Source: Spirochaetales bacterium (GTDB taxonomy: Bacteria > Desulfobacterota_D > UBA1144). From it: a DNA stretch of 18,894 bases. Shown here piece by piece: positions 7,617-13,608 of the stretch. Within the stretch, counting starts at the first letter, position 1, and each line of letters begins with the position of its first letter. A model generated the notes under the pieces. The model searched no databases. It saw nothing but the letters and a program-made list of their open reading frames with translations, and was not told the origin of the DNA. Both the position numbers and the translations under genes were made by a program. The stretch spans positions 1-18,894 of the forward strand of contig PCAG01000034.1 of NCBI GenBank assembly GCA_002730475.1, written 5' to 3'.

Positions 7617-8467
7617 TAGTCTCTTTTACAACAACCCCTAGTCGAATCTCAAATTGCTCCAAGGTAGTTGATGCCATCGTTGACCAAACCTTACGGGCTG
7701 ATCTCATAATCTTAAACGTTCCTCTAAAATCCTCCAAAACAGGCGAATTATACGAGGTACCAGAAGGCCTTAAAGCCCCGAACGAGAAGCTTTTCATCAA
7801 TATCGTCGAAGATGATTTGGGGCCTGTAACAAAATTGGTACCCACTATAAAATACTTACGAGACAGCGGTTACCCCAAAAACACCAGAATAGTCTATTGC
7901 GATGACGACATCCTCTACCCTAGGCCCATGCTTGAATCGTTTTCTAAAACAGAAGAAGACTCTGTTTGGGCTGCGAGCGCTTTTCGTCTTTTAGACTCTG
8001 GAGTAAGCGGAGTAAGGAGTCACAACTCTGTCGCTGCTATTGCTGAAGGATATGGTGGAGTATGTGTTACTTTGGGTATGTTTGGTGATGATTTTTTCGA
8101 TTATATAGATAAACTGATAAGCCATTCTGACGCGCTAAAGTATTCTGATGATCTTATCTTAAGTAACTATTTTGCAAAGCGCGGCATACCGGTCAAGGTA
8201 AACGCTAAAAGCTATAGTTTTGACATATTGTATTCCACTGTAGCAGACGCAAAAAAAGTAAAATTATTGTCGGAAGATATAGACTTCGACCCCAAATTAG
8301 CAGAAGAACTCCCCTTGTCATACGCTCTTTCTTACGGGGACAGAACCGCTTTGAGCATGATCTATGCGCCCAATACTTTTAAGAATCTTTTGTTTTGTAT
8401 GGAAATATTGCGAAATGAGGACGAGTTGTTTCTTTACAGAGAGTATTCTGGGGCTAAAATAGTGTAA
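7613..8467 (+). CDS. GT-A fold glycosyltransferase, paralogue
   Basis: 284 residues starting at TTG 7613, which overlaps the upstream stop as TTGA. No better start is nearby and the first residues IVSFTTTPSRI are the expected family opening. EDDLGPVTKLVPTI (66-79) and RIVYCDDDILYP (92-103, DDD at 97-99) form the nucleotide-sugar and metal site. KYSDDLILSNYFAKRGIPV (about 179-197) is the late acidic motif. The arrangement repeats that of the preceding gene, pointing to duplication and divergence. It probably adds one sugar in the same glycan; specificity is not predictable. Confidence 0.77.
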   Translation: MIVSFTTTPSRISNCSKVVDAIVDQTLRADLIILNVPLKSSKTGELYEVPEGLKAPNEKLFINIVEDDLGPVTKLVPTIKYLRDSGYPKNTRIVYCDDDILYPRPMLESFSKTEEDSVWAASAFRLLDSGVSGVRSHNSVAAIAEGYGGVCVTLGMFGDDFFDYIDKLISHSDALKYSDDLILSNYFAKRGIPVKVNAKSYSFDILYSTVADAKKVKLLSEDIDFDPKLAEELPLSYALSYGDRTALSMIYAPNTFKNLLFCMEILRNEDELFLYREYSGAKIV

Positions 8468-8476
8468 ATAATTGAT

Positions 8477-9250
8477 ATGTTAGTAGATTGTTTTGTGTTC
8501 CATAATGAAATGAGTGCACTTGAAACGCGCCTAAAGGAGCTTTATAGTCACGTTGATAAGTTTGTTTTGGTGGAGGCTGACACTACATACGATGGCACTT
8601 CAAAAAACCTGAACTACGACGAAAACAAGGGCGACTTCAGCACGTGGAGCGACAAAATAGTTCACGTTTCAGGAACCCTTACCCACAACACGAACGCTGG
8701 CAGACTGAGTGTAGCTCAGGATTCTCATTATTCATTGATTAAAGACAAATTGGCAACTATGAGTCTCTCGTCTACAGACCAAATAATGATTTCCGACGCA
8801 CCTGAGATACCAGACATGAGTAAGATCAGTGACTCTCATTTCACGCAAACTTCAACTTGCTCCCAATACTTTTACGAATACGACATAAATCACTTACTCC
8901 GCGACGACTGGGACGGCACAATTTTGACTAATTGGAGTAAAATCCAATCCGATGGTATTACGGCTCTTAGAATGGAGAAAGGAAGACTTTTCGGAGTAAA
9001 GTCTGGCTGGCGTCTATCTTCCTTCGAGGCCGCAGCTGATGTTTATTATGATTTTAGCCATAATTATGCGAGCTTCATTCGTCATATTTACAATGGAAGA
9101 GACAGAATAAAAACCTTAACTACGACGCTAGAAAAAGTTACAGAAAACATCACAGACGGAATACATTCAGGAACCGTCGATGAATCCAAGGCGTTGGAGG
9201 TTATCTCAAGCCATGCCGCAGGGTCTATTCCTCCCACTTTAGTCTCGTAA
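8477..9250 (+). CDS. GT17-like glycosyltransferase
   Basis: 257 residues. The N-terminal half follows glycosyltransferase family 17 (beta-1,4-N-acetylglucosaminyltransferase type): DCFVFHNEMSALETRLKEL (4-22), VDKFVLVEADTTYDG (26-40), a loop with DKIVHV and then DQIMISDAPEIPD (101-113). In the family the last motif is usually DxDEIP; here it reads DAPEIP, so the second Asp is replaced. Either the site has shifted or the enzyme is altered. Length is near that of bacterial GT17 proteins, with a helical C-terminus rich in Thr and Ser. No Shine-Dalgarno sequence is obvious; the gene starts nine bases after the previous stop. Confidence 0.7.
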   Translation: MLVDCFVFHNEMSALETRLKELYSHVDKFVLVEADTTYDGTSKNLNYDENKGDFSTWSDKIVHVSGTLTHNTNAGRLSVAQDSHYSLIKDKLATMSLSSTDQIMISDAPEIPDMSKISDSHFTQTSTCSQYFYEYDINHLLRDDWDGTILTNWSKIQSDGITALRMEKGRLFGVKSGWRLSSFEAAADVYYDFSHNYASFIRHIYNGRDRIKTLTTTLEKVTENITDGIHSGTVDESKALEVISSHAAGSIPPTLVS

Positions 9251-9251
9251 C

Positions 9252-9962
9252 GTGAACGCCATACTGCAGTCTGTCTGTAATAACTACGAAGACATCATAT
9301 CTATTACGAGCCCCGTAAACCAAAGATACTCTAAGAAGGTTGGCGCTGAGTACGTCCTTCACAAACAAAAATTCGAACACAATAGGTATCCGTCTTGGAA
9401 TAAGATATATTCGACTATAAACCTGTTCGAAGAAGGGTATGACTATGTGTTTTTTTTAGATGGGGATGCGATGGTAGTTGACCATAGCAGAAACATATTT
9501 GATTTAGCTACCGACCCTAAAATTCTCTTCCATGTTTGCGCTGAAGAAATGCAGAAGCCGTTTAGCATTTGTATGGGGGCGTTTTTAATTAAAAGAGACC
9601 CTCTTATGCTTCGCTTTTTGAATGATATTTTGGAAACAGATTCAACGACAGGATTCGTTTCGTCGCCGTCGTCTTTTGTTTCTTTTTATGAAGAGGAGCA
9701 CTTCTTTATGAACTGGGGATGGGAGCAATCAGCCGCAGTAGATATTTTGCGCAGAGACTCTGAGTTATATAAAGATGTCGTTAAAATATATACGAACTCA
9801 TATTTCAATAACACTGGTAACTGGGTGTTTCATACTAAAATGAAACCATGTGAAGGTCCGGGAAAGCTCACAAGAGACGAGGCCAGAAAAAACTGGAAAT
9901 GTCCAAGAACCAGTGATAAGGTCAAAATGCTTAACGAGAGAAAAAAGGAACTAACATTTTGA
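9252..9962 (+). CDS. GT34-like glycosyltransferase
   Basis: 236 residues from GTG 9252, one base after the previous stop. The core resembles the galactosyl/mannosyltransferase family GT34 (MNN10/GMA12 type): NKIYSTINLFEEGYDYVFFLDGDAMVVD, in pieces at 50-77, with the DxD D70-G-D72, then CMGAFLIKRDPLMLRFL and a conserved-looking NWGWEQSAAVDIL. A transmembrane anchor, present in eukaryotic relatives, is missing, as expected for a phage or bacterial enzyme. It is the last gene of the second glycosyltransferase operon. Its final 12 bases overlap a convergent minus-strand gene. Confidence 0.7.
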   Translation: MNAILQSVCNNYEDIISITSPVNQRYSKKVGAEYVLHKQKFEHNRYPSWNKIYSTINLFEEGYDYVFFLDGDAMVVDHSRNIFDLATDPKILFHVCAEEMQKPFSICMGAFLIKRDPLMLRFLNDILETDSTTGFVSSPSSFVSFYEEEHFFMNWGWEQSAAVDILRRDSELYKDVVKIYTNSYFNNTGNWVFHTKMKPCEGPGKLTRDEARKNWKCPRTSDKVKMLNERKKELTF

Positions 9963-10274
9963 TATTGTTTCTACCTGTTTAATTATAATAAATGAATTCT
10001 CTATTATTATCCGGTTTACCACCACTGTTTTAGAATAGTTTAATTCGGTATCTATTCTAATACCGTCTTCATTCTCTTGTGGGGTTATTAAATACTCGAC
10101 ATAGTCAAGCAACCCTCTAGGTTTCATAAAATAAAAATAGGCATCCTTCAAGTCTTGTTCGCATTCTATCAGAACATCTAAGCCCAAGTCGCACTTGCTT
10201 ACCATAGTCACATACCTAAACGGTAAGTTTTCGCTTGGGGGTTCTGCCAGTTCAGACTTTATCAGCAAAGGCAT
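9951..10274 (-). CDS. Hypothetical minus-strand protein
   Basis: An unrecognised minus-strand gene converging on the GT34-like gene with a 12-base overlap. From ATG 10274 it encodes 107 residues; the frame stays open to a TTG at 10298, but that codon lies beside the U-tract of the upstream terminator, so ATG 10274 is preferred. The protein is acidic in the middle (CDLGLDVLIECEQDLKDAY) and rich in beta-branched residues at the end (VVVNRIIIENSFIIIKQVE). It fills a gap of some 340 bases otherwise lacking a plus-strand gene, and its composition looks coding. No signal peptide or membrane helix is clear. Confidence 0.55.
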   Translation of the reverse strand: MPLLIKSELAEPPSENLPFRYVTMVSKCDLGLDVLIECEQDLKDAYFYFMKPRGLLDYVEYLITPQENEDGIRIDTELNYSKTVVVNRIIIENSFIIIKQVETISKC

Positions 10275-10296
10275 AGCTAAAATTACACTTTCGAAC

Positions 10297-10341
10297 AAAA
10301 AAAACCCCCACTCGCTAATTTTCTCAACTAACGATGGGGGT
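10297..10341 (-). terminator. Rho-independent terminator (minus strand)
   Basis: Stem of ten pairs between 10304-10314 and 10332-10341 with one bulged base (10311). It includes five consecutive G-C pairs and, on the minus strand, is followed by eight T residues. It lies 20 bases after the stop of the minus-strand exported-protein gene and would end that transcript. Confidence 0.85.
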
Positions 10342-10360
10342 CGACTATGCTACTGCGATA

Positions 10361-10681
10361 CTACTTCCCGCTCTTTACTCCTGCTGCTGAGATATCCAGC
10401 TTCTTTCCCTTGATTCCAAGGGATAGCTCTGGAGATTTAACTCCGAGCTTTAAGAAAGGAAGAGACAAGCTCGCTCCTTTTTCGGAAGAGGCTGAGGCTG
10501 CCACCGAAGTGCCAGCTGCCGCTCCCAATGTTAAACTCGGAATAGGAACAGTCAGCTTTTGTCCAAATAAAACCAGACTAGGCTTGCTTCCGAATTCTGC
10601 ACCAAACCAGCCAGCGTTAGCTTGCCCTGTTGAACAAGCGAAGAAGGCTGCCGTCATCGCTATAATAACTAATTTCTTCAT
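10361..10681 (-). CDS. Small exported protein, possible lipoprotein
   Basis: 106 residues from ATG 10681 on the minus strand. The N-terminus has a textbook export signal: MKKLVIIAMTAAFFACSTG, basic then hydrophobic. Cleavage could be after QANA by signal peptidase I, or before C15 (FFAC) if it is a lipoprotein; the lipobox is not ideal. The mature part is rich in Ala, Ser, Gly, Leu and Lys with repeated short strands (SLTLG, SLSLP, ELSLG), suggesting a small beta-rich surface protein. An AGGTG stands 12 bases before the start. With its own terminator and opposite strand it has the look of an independently expressed accessory gene ('moron'). Function unknown. Confidence 0.72.
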   Translation of the reverse strand: MKKLVIIAMTAAFFACSTGQANAGWFGAEFGSKPSLVLFGQKLTVPIPSLTLGAAAGTSVAASASSEKGASLSLPFLKLGVKSPELSLGIKGKKLDISAAGVKSGK

Positions 10682-10749
10682 AATTAAGACTAACACCTAA
10701 TGTGTCGCCAACTAATTTACACTCATGCTATATCTTTGCAAGTTTTTTC

Positions 10750-10778
10750 TTGCTTTTTTTAAAAGTGGGAAGTAGAAT
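10750..10778 (+). promoter_or_regulatory. Promoter P4, leaderless spacing
   Basis: TTGCTT (10750-10755), a 17-base spacer and TAGAAT (10773-10778). The expected transcript start coincides with the GTG start codon at 10785. The -35 box is weak, but the spacer contains AAAAGT with AAG at 10763-10765, the same offset as P1-P3. Confidence 0.55.
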
Positions 10779-10784
10779 GTTTTT

Positions 10785-11411
10785 GTGGCTGAAATAATAG
10801 GTATATCTGGTTACGCTGGATGCGGGAAAGACTTGTTTTTTAACCTATTTAAAGAGGAGCTTTCTAAAAGAGGAGCTACAGCAGAAAGGGTAGCGATAGC
10901 TGACCCCTTAAAACTTGAAGTTAGAGATACGTTGTTACAACTCAAAGGTATAGATCCAATGAACTGCTCCAGAACCCAAAAAGACGAGATTAGAGACCTC
11001 TTGGTTTTTTATGGTTGTCAAAAAAGAAACGAGACGCATGGCAGATATTGGACAAATAAAGCCTCCAAGACAATCAAAGATTTATCAGATAAATTCGACT
11101 TTATATGCGTGACTGACGTAAGATTTAATAAATTTGTGAGAGATGAAGTTTCTTGGGTAAAGAGTGAATTAGGCGGTAAGTTGTTGGTCATCAAGCAGTT
11201 CCTTTTAAGCTACGATGATCCTTATAAAGTGAAGAAGACTCTTCAAACTGCTCCTAACAGCACAGAAGAATGGAACATGAAAAGGGTTGAAAAAGATTGT
11301 GACTTTATGTTAGAGTGGCCTTTCTCTGAGGATTCTAGCCACATTGAAGAAAATCTCAGGCCAGCAGTCAGGGAATTTGTAAATAGTCATTATGAAAATA
11401 GAAGTAAGTAG
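10785..11411 (+). CDS. Deoxynucleoside monophosphate kinase, T4 gp1-like
   Basis: 208 residues from GTG 10785. The P-loop GISGYAGCGKD (6-16, with K15) opens the protein, as in T4 gene 1 dNMP kinase, which phosphorylates dNMPs to dNDPs for phage DNA synthesis. Further family-like pieces are RVAIADPLKLEVRD (38-51), FYGCQKRN, and the later strand ICVTDVRFNKFVRDEV, which corresponds to the lid/base region of NMP kinases. Length is slightly below T4 gp1 (241 residues). No Shine-Dalgarno sequence is seen; promoter P4 would start the mRNA at the GTG itself. It probably works with the dCMP deaminase at the window's end in dNTP supply. Confidence 0.8.
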   Translation: MAEIIGISGYAGCGKDLFFNLFKEELSKRGATAERVAIADPLKLEVRDTLLQLKGIDPMNCSRTQKDEIRDLLVFYGCQKRNETHGRYWTNKASKTIKDLSDKFDFICVTDVRFNKFVRDEVSWVKSELGGKLLVIKQFLLSYDDPYKVKKTLQTAPNSTEEWNMKRVEKDCDFMLEWPFSEDSSHIEENLRPAVREFVNSHYENRSK

Positions 11412-11655
11412 TATATTCTACGACGCCCTAGAGGCAAAGTACCGCGCAGAGATAGTTGAAGCTATCGCAACATTGGAAGTGTATTTTAAAGTTCCAGTAG
11501 GCATTGGTGAACACTCAGATCTATTAGCGGAGCATAACAAGTGGGTGGAGAAGCTAGCTCAAGCTGAACATAATTTAGCGGCTCTCCACGAGCATTTTCA
11601 ACAGGTACAGCCAGTTGGAGGCAACGAACCAGATTCAAGTAAAAAAGGAGATTAA
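11392..11655 (+). CDS. Hypothetical small helical protein
   Basis: 87 residues overlapping the end of the kinase gene by 20 bases. It is predicted mainly helical from the pattern (YDALEAKYRAEIVEAIATLEVYF and LLAEHNKWVEKLAQAEHNLAALHEHF), with a heptad-like second half that could form a coiled coil and an acidic, disordered tail. No family recognised. Its position suggests co-translation with the kinase. It ends four bases before the next start, and the Shine-Dalgarno for that gene lies inside its last codons. Confidence 0.65.
   Translation: MKIEVSSIFYDALEAKYRAEIVEAIATLEVYFKVPVGIGEHSDLLAEHNKWVEKLAQAEHNLAALHEHFQQVQPVGGNEPDSSKKGD
11645..11650 (+). promoter_or_regulatory. Ribosome binding site AAGGAG
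   Basis: AAGGAG nine bases before ATG 11660. It fixes the start of the repeat protein at 11660 and rules out the upstream in-frame ATG at 11615, which has no such site. Confidence 0.75.
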
Positions 11656-11659
11656 TAAA

Positions 11660-12535
11660 ATGGGTTTATTTAGTTTTTTCAGAAGAGTAAGAATGGGCAA
11701 ATGCCTATCTTGTGAGCACGAAGCCCCAATAAGGGATTTCGGCAAAGAATATAGAGACGAATACGGCACGTCGGTCAAAAGAGGACCTTCGAGATGCACC
11801 GCTAAGACACGCGGCTCGGGAGCGAAAGGTTCAGGGGCGAAAGGTTCAGGGGCGAAGAGTTCAGAGGAAAAAGGCTCCAAGAGAAGCCCTAGAAAAAGCG
11901 TTAAAGGGTGGACTACCTCCAGCAAGGGTTCCTCTAAAGGCTCCAGCAAGGGTTCTTCTAAAGGCTCCAGCAAGGGTTCTTCTAAAGGCTCCAGCAAGGG
12001 TTCTTCTAAAGGCTCTAGTAGGTTTGAGCGAGTTGAGGACAAAGGCTCCAAAGGCTCTTCGAGAAGGAGAACAAACAAAAAAACAAAAACAACAAAAAGC
12101 CAGAAAGGCCCATCTTACGACAAAGGTGCATCTGCACCATCACGAAAAAGGACAGATAGCCGTCATAACCTTGGGTATGAAGAGGGAGCTCCCCCCTCTG
12201 ACAGCCGTCATGATCGTGGATATGAAGAGGGAGCTCCCCCCTCAACCAGAAGCTATGTCGGAAGGACTGTCACAGAAGACGAATTGAAGGTTCTTAGGAA
12301 GGAGAAGGCTATCAGAGATGAGGAGACGCGCATCCTCAGAGAGAAACAGGCCGCAGAAGGTTATAGAGACAAAGGTGCACCTCCGCTATCAGGAGACAAG
12401 GGTTCAGACAGCCGTCATGATCTTGGATATGAAGAGGGAGCCCCGCCACCATCTGGAAACGGTTCAGACAGCCGTCATAATCTTGGATATGAAGAGGGAG
12501 CTCCTCCTAGCGGGACACCGCCGACAGGGGTTTAA
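11660..12535 (+). CDS. Low-complexity repeat protein
   Basis: 291 residues. Residues 1-45 form a small N-terminal unit with three cysteines (GKCLSCEHE and C47). The rest is largely disordered: three GSGAK units, eight SSKG units, a Lys/Arg/Thr-rich stretch, then four copies of a 14-residue motif DSRHxLGYEEGAPP separated by spacers. One short coiled-coil-like segment (TVTEDELKVLRKEKAIRDEETRILREK) sits between copies two and three. The first half is strongly basic, the second contains acidic YEEG blocks, so the two halves could attract each other. No enzyme motif. Possible roles: nucleic-acid binding scaffold, condensate former or adhesive. Terminator hairpins follow immediately. Confidence 0.75.
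   Translation: MGLFSFFRRVRMGKCLSCEHEAPIRDFGKEYRDEYGTSVKRGPSRCTAKTRGSGAKGSGAKGSGAKSSEEKGSKRSPRKSVKGWTTSSKGSSKGSSKGSSKGSSKGSSKGSSKGSSKGSSRFERVEDKGSKGSSRRRTNKKTKTTKSQKGPSYDKGASAPSRKRTDSRHNLGYEEGAPPSDSRHDRGYEEGAPPSTRSYVGRTVTEDELKVLRKEKAIRDEETRILREKQAAEGYRDKGAPPLSGDKGSDSRHDLGYEEGAPPPSGNGSDSRHNLGYEEGAPPSGTPPTGV
11813..11857 (+). repeat. Three 15-base tandem repeats (GSGAK)
   Basis: Three adjacent 15-base units at 11813, 11828 and 11843, each encoding GSGAK. The second and third are nearly identical (gcgaaa versus gcgaag at the end); the first differs at several third positions. Confidence 0.9.
11918..12013 (+). repeat. Four 24-base tandem repeats (SSKGSSKG)
   Basis: Four head-to-tail 24-base units at 11918, 11942, 11966 and 11990. 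Units two to four are identical; unit one has a single change (tcc for tct). Each unit alternates two spellings of SSKG. Near-identity at silent positions points to recent expansion by slippage or unequal recombination. Confidence 0.92.
12155..12508 (+). repeat. Four dispersed 42-base repeats (DSRHxLGYEEGAPP)
   Basis: Copies at 12155-12196, 12200-12241, 12407-12448 and 12467-12508. All encode DSRH[ND][LR]GYEEGAPP with few silent differences. Copies three and four are also preceded by the same 'ggttca' (GS). Pairing (1+2, 3+4) suggests duplication of a doublet. Confidence 0.9.
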
Positions 12536-12550
12536 GGGACATATTGTCCC
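12536..12550 (+). promoter_or_regulatory. Hairpin GGGACA-tat-TGTCCC after stop codon
   Basis: A perfect six-pair stem with a three-base loop starting right after the TAA of the repeat protein. Its right arm (12545-12550) could also pair with GGGACA at 12581-12586 in the downstream terminator, which would break that terminator. There is no T-run, so it is not a terminator by itself. Confidence 0.6.
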
Positions 12551-12572
12551 TAGCAGATGCGTTTGCTTTACC

Positions 12573-12609
12573 AGCGTCTTGGGACACAATGTCTCAAGGC
12601 GCTTTTTTT
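12573..12609 (+). terminator. Rho-independent terminator
   Basis: A 14-pair stem (12573-12586 with 12590-12603, two G-U pairs) closing a three-base CAA loop and followed by a run of seven Ts. It ends the kinase/repeat-protein operon and isolates hsp20. Confidence 0.88.
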
Positions 12610-12646
12610 ATTAGTAAAAATGCATGTTTTTAGTTGGCATGACTTT

Positions 12647-12655
12647 TGCTAGACT
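12647..12655 (+). promoter_or_regulatory. Extended -10 promoter before hsp20
   Basis: TGC-TAGACT forms an extended -10 element with TAGACT at 12650-12655, 14 bases before ATG 12664. This is the same spacing as P2 and P3, so the transcript would again start next to the start codon. A second candidate -10, TATAAG, lies at 12655-12660. No good -35 is visible. A promoter is needed here because a strong terminator lies just upstream. Confidence 0.45.
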
Positions 12656-12663
12656 ATAAGAGT

Positions 12664-13029
12664 ATGTTAAATACATTAGACAGATTAAATAATAGAGGGA
12701 GTAAGATTTATCAAAATCTTCTCGATGAGGTTCTTGACCCGTTTCTTAATGTCTCGGGCTCCAAGGTTTTCGGCTTCGAGGAAAAGGATGACGAATATCT
12801 CGTTAACTTAGAAATGGCAGGAGTAGAAAAAAAACAGTGCAAAGCTGAAGTTAAAGATGGACTCTTAAGAGTGTCCGCTAAGACAGATAGAAGAAGCTTC
12901 GATTATGCAGCTTCTATCCCTAGAGACGCTGCCGCAGCCTCAGCCAAGGCTACGATAAAAAATGGACTATTAACAATAGTGATACCCAAATCAGAAAACG
13001 CAAAAGGCCAATTAATTCAAATTAGTTAA
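12664..13029 (+). CDS. Small heat-shock protein (Hsp20)
   Basis: 121 residues from ATG 12664; an in-frame TTG at 12646 would lie upstream of the predicted transcript start and is less likely. The alpha-crystallin domain spans about 34-108: EKDDEYLVNLEMAGVEKKQCKAEV in pieces, KDGLLRVSAK (64-73), and the closing NGLLTIVIPK (100-109). The C-terminal LIQIS supplies the I-x-I motif used for oligomer assembly. Hsp20 proteins hold unfolding proteins in solution; many T4-like marine phages carry one, presumably to aid folding or assembly during infection. The gene has its own promoter and terminator, so it is a single-gene unit. Confidence 0.9.
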   Translation: MLNTLDRLNNRGSKIYQNLLDEVLDPFLNVSGSKVFGFEEKDDEYLVNLEMAGVEKKQCKAEVKDGLLRVSAKTDRRSFDYAASIPRDAAAASAKATIKNGLLTIVIPKSENAKGQLIQIS

Positions 13030-13051
13030 GGTTTTTGGTCTTTTTCTTGAC

Positions 13052-13085
13052 AGGCATAGCGCTTTTTGTGCTATGCCTTTTCTTT
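13052..13085 (+). terminator. Rho-independent terminator after hsp20
   Basis: An 11-pair stem (13052-13062 with 13068-13078, one G-U pair), a five-T loop and a T-rich tail. It lies 22 bases after the hsp20 stop and separates it from the MscS-like gene. Confidence 0.85.
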
Positions 13086-13094
13086 ATATGGGTG

Positions 13095-13100
13095 TAAACT
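13095..13100 (+). promoter_or_regulatory. Candidate -10 box TAAACT
   Basis: TAAACT stands 14 bases before ATG 13109, the position used by the other leaderless promoters here. No -35 can be assigned because that region is occupied by the terminator stem. Supported mainly by spacing and by the need for a promoter after the terminator. Confidence 0.35.
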
Positions 13101-13108
13101 AAATTGAC

Positions 13109-13435
13109 ATGGAGCAGGAAGCTTTAGAACAAACGGCTCGAGGTTTTCTCGGGGAATATGGTTGGCTTTTGTTGGCCGGTGCAGCAGCAATAATCTTCAA
13201 GGATATAGTTTCTCAGTTTGCAGCTGGATTAACAATATGGTTTAGTAAAGACTACACTCCAGACGATATAGTTTTGATCGGAGGGAGAAAGGCTCGTATA
13301 GTTAGAGTGGGTTTGAAAAATACAACTTTTCATTTTCCAGACACTCACACCAAGAAAACAGTGTCAAATTCAGCCTTTACCCATCTCGATATAGAGAGGC
13401 AGATGAAAGACTGGGATGACGGAGGAAAAAAGTAA
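13109..13435 (+). CDS. Miniature MscS-like membrane protein
   Basis: 108 residues. One hydrophobic helix (about 18-42, GWLLLAGAAAIIF then KDIVSQFAAGLTIWF) is followed by a beta domain: SKDYTPDDIVLIGGRKARIVRVGLKNTTFHF and a segment ending TVSNSAFTH. This order matches the pore-lining TM3 and the adjoining beta domain of MscS channels: KDxxxNxxAGL, then 'pf..GD.V.i.g..G.V..igl..T' and 'iPNs'. Full MscS proteins are near 286 residues with three membrane helices and a C-terminal alpha/beta cage; here only the pore helix and beta ring would remain. It could form a minimal channel or alter host MscS by co-assembly; neither is shown. Confidence 0.65.
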   Translation: MEQEALEQTARGFLGEYGWLLLAGAAAIIFKDIVSQFAAGLTIWFSKDYTPDDIVLIGGRKARIVRVGLKNTTFHFPDTHTKKTVSNSAFTHLDIERQMKDWDDGGKK

Positions 13436-13604
13436 AAAACAAACAGCTTTAAACCTTTTGGATATGATAATTGAAAAAGCGTATTCTGAAGATTTAAATT
13501 TTAAAAAACAAATGGTTAAACAACACAAAGCGTCAAAGGCTGTAGGTGAAAGCTGGATGTGCTTTCATCTCAAAGTTTTGAGAGAGTTGTTAGGAGGAGA
13601 ATAA
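13416..13604 (+). CDS. Hypothetical 62-residue protein
   Basis: Starts inside the end of the MscS-like gene (20-base overlap). Highly charged and probably helical (ALNLLDMIIEKAYSEDLNFKKQM), with a KxxxxVGESWMCFHLKVLRELL segment. No family recognised. The last codons carry the AGGAGG ribosome site of the next gene, showing tight packing. Confidence 0.6.
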   Translation: MTEEKSKKQTALNLLDMIIEKAYSEDLNFKKQMVKQHKASKAVGESWMCFHLKVLRELLGGE

Positions 13605-13608
13605 AATT

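Noticed and set aside
10347..10700. Plus-strand open frame opposite the exported-protein gene
   Set aside because: The minus strand encodes a clear signal peptide and has a terminator in the right place; the plus translation is Pro/Ala-rich without motifs.
10738..10760. GCAAG/CTTGC hairpin with T-run as a terminator
   Set aside because: Only five pairs, and it overlaps the -35 box of P4; too weak to annotate with confidence.
11635..12078. Long minus-strand open frame opposite the repeat protein
   Set aside because: It is an artefact of the repetitive SSKG codons read backwards (LLEPLEEP repeats); the plus frame has a good ribosome site and ends at a terminator.
11918..12508. Regular repeats that might be a CRISPR array
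   Set aside because: The repeats are in frame, code for SSKG and DSRHxLGYEEGAPP, and have no unique spacers of constant length.
13047..13075. TTGACA at 13047 as a promoter for the MscS-like gene
   Set aside because: The -10 position at 17 bases falls in the terminator stem (GCTATG) and the hairpin would end the transcript at once.
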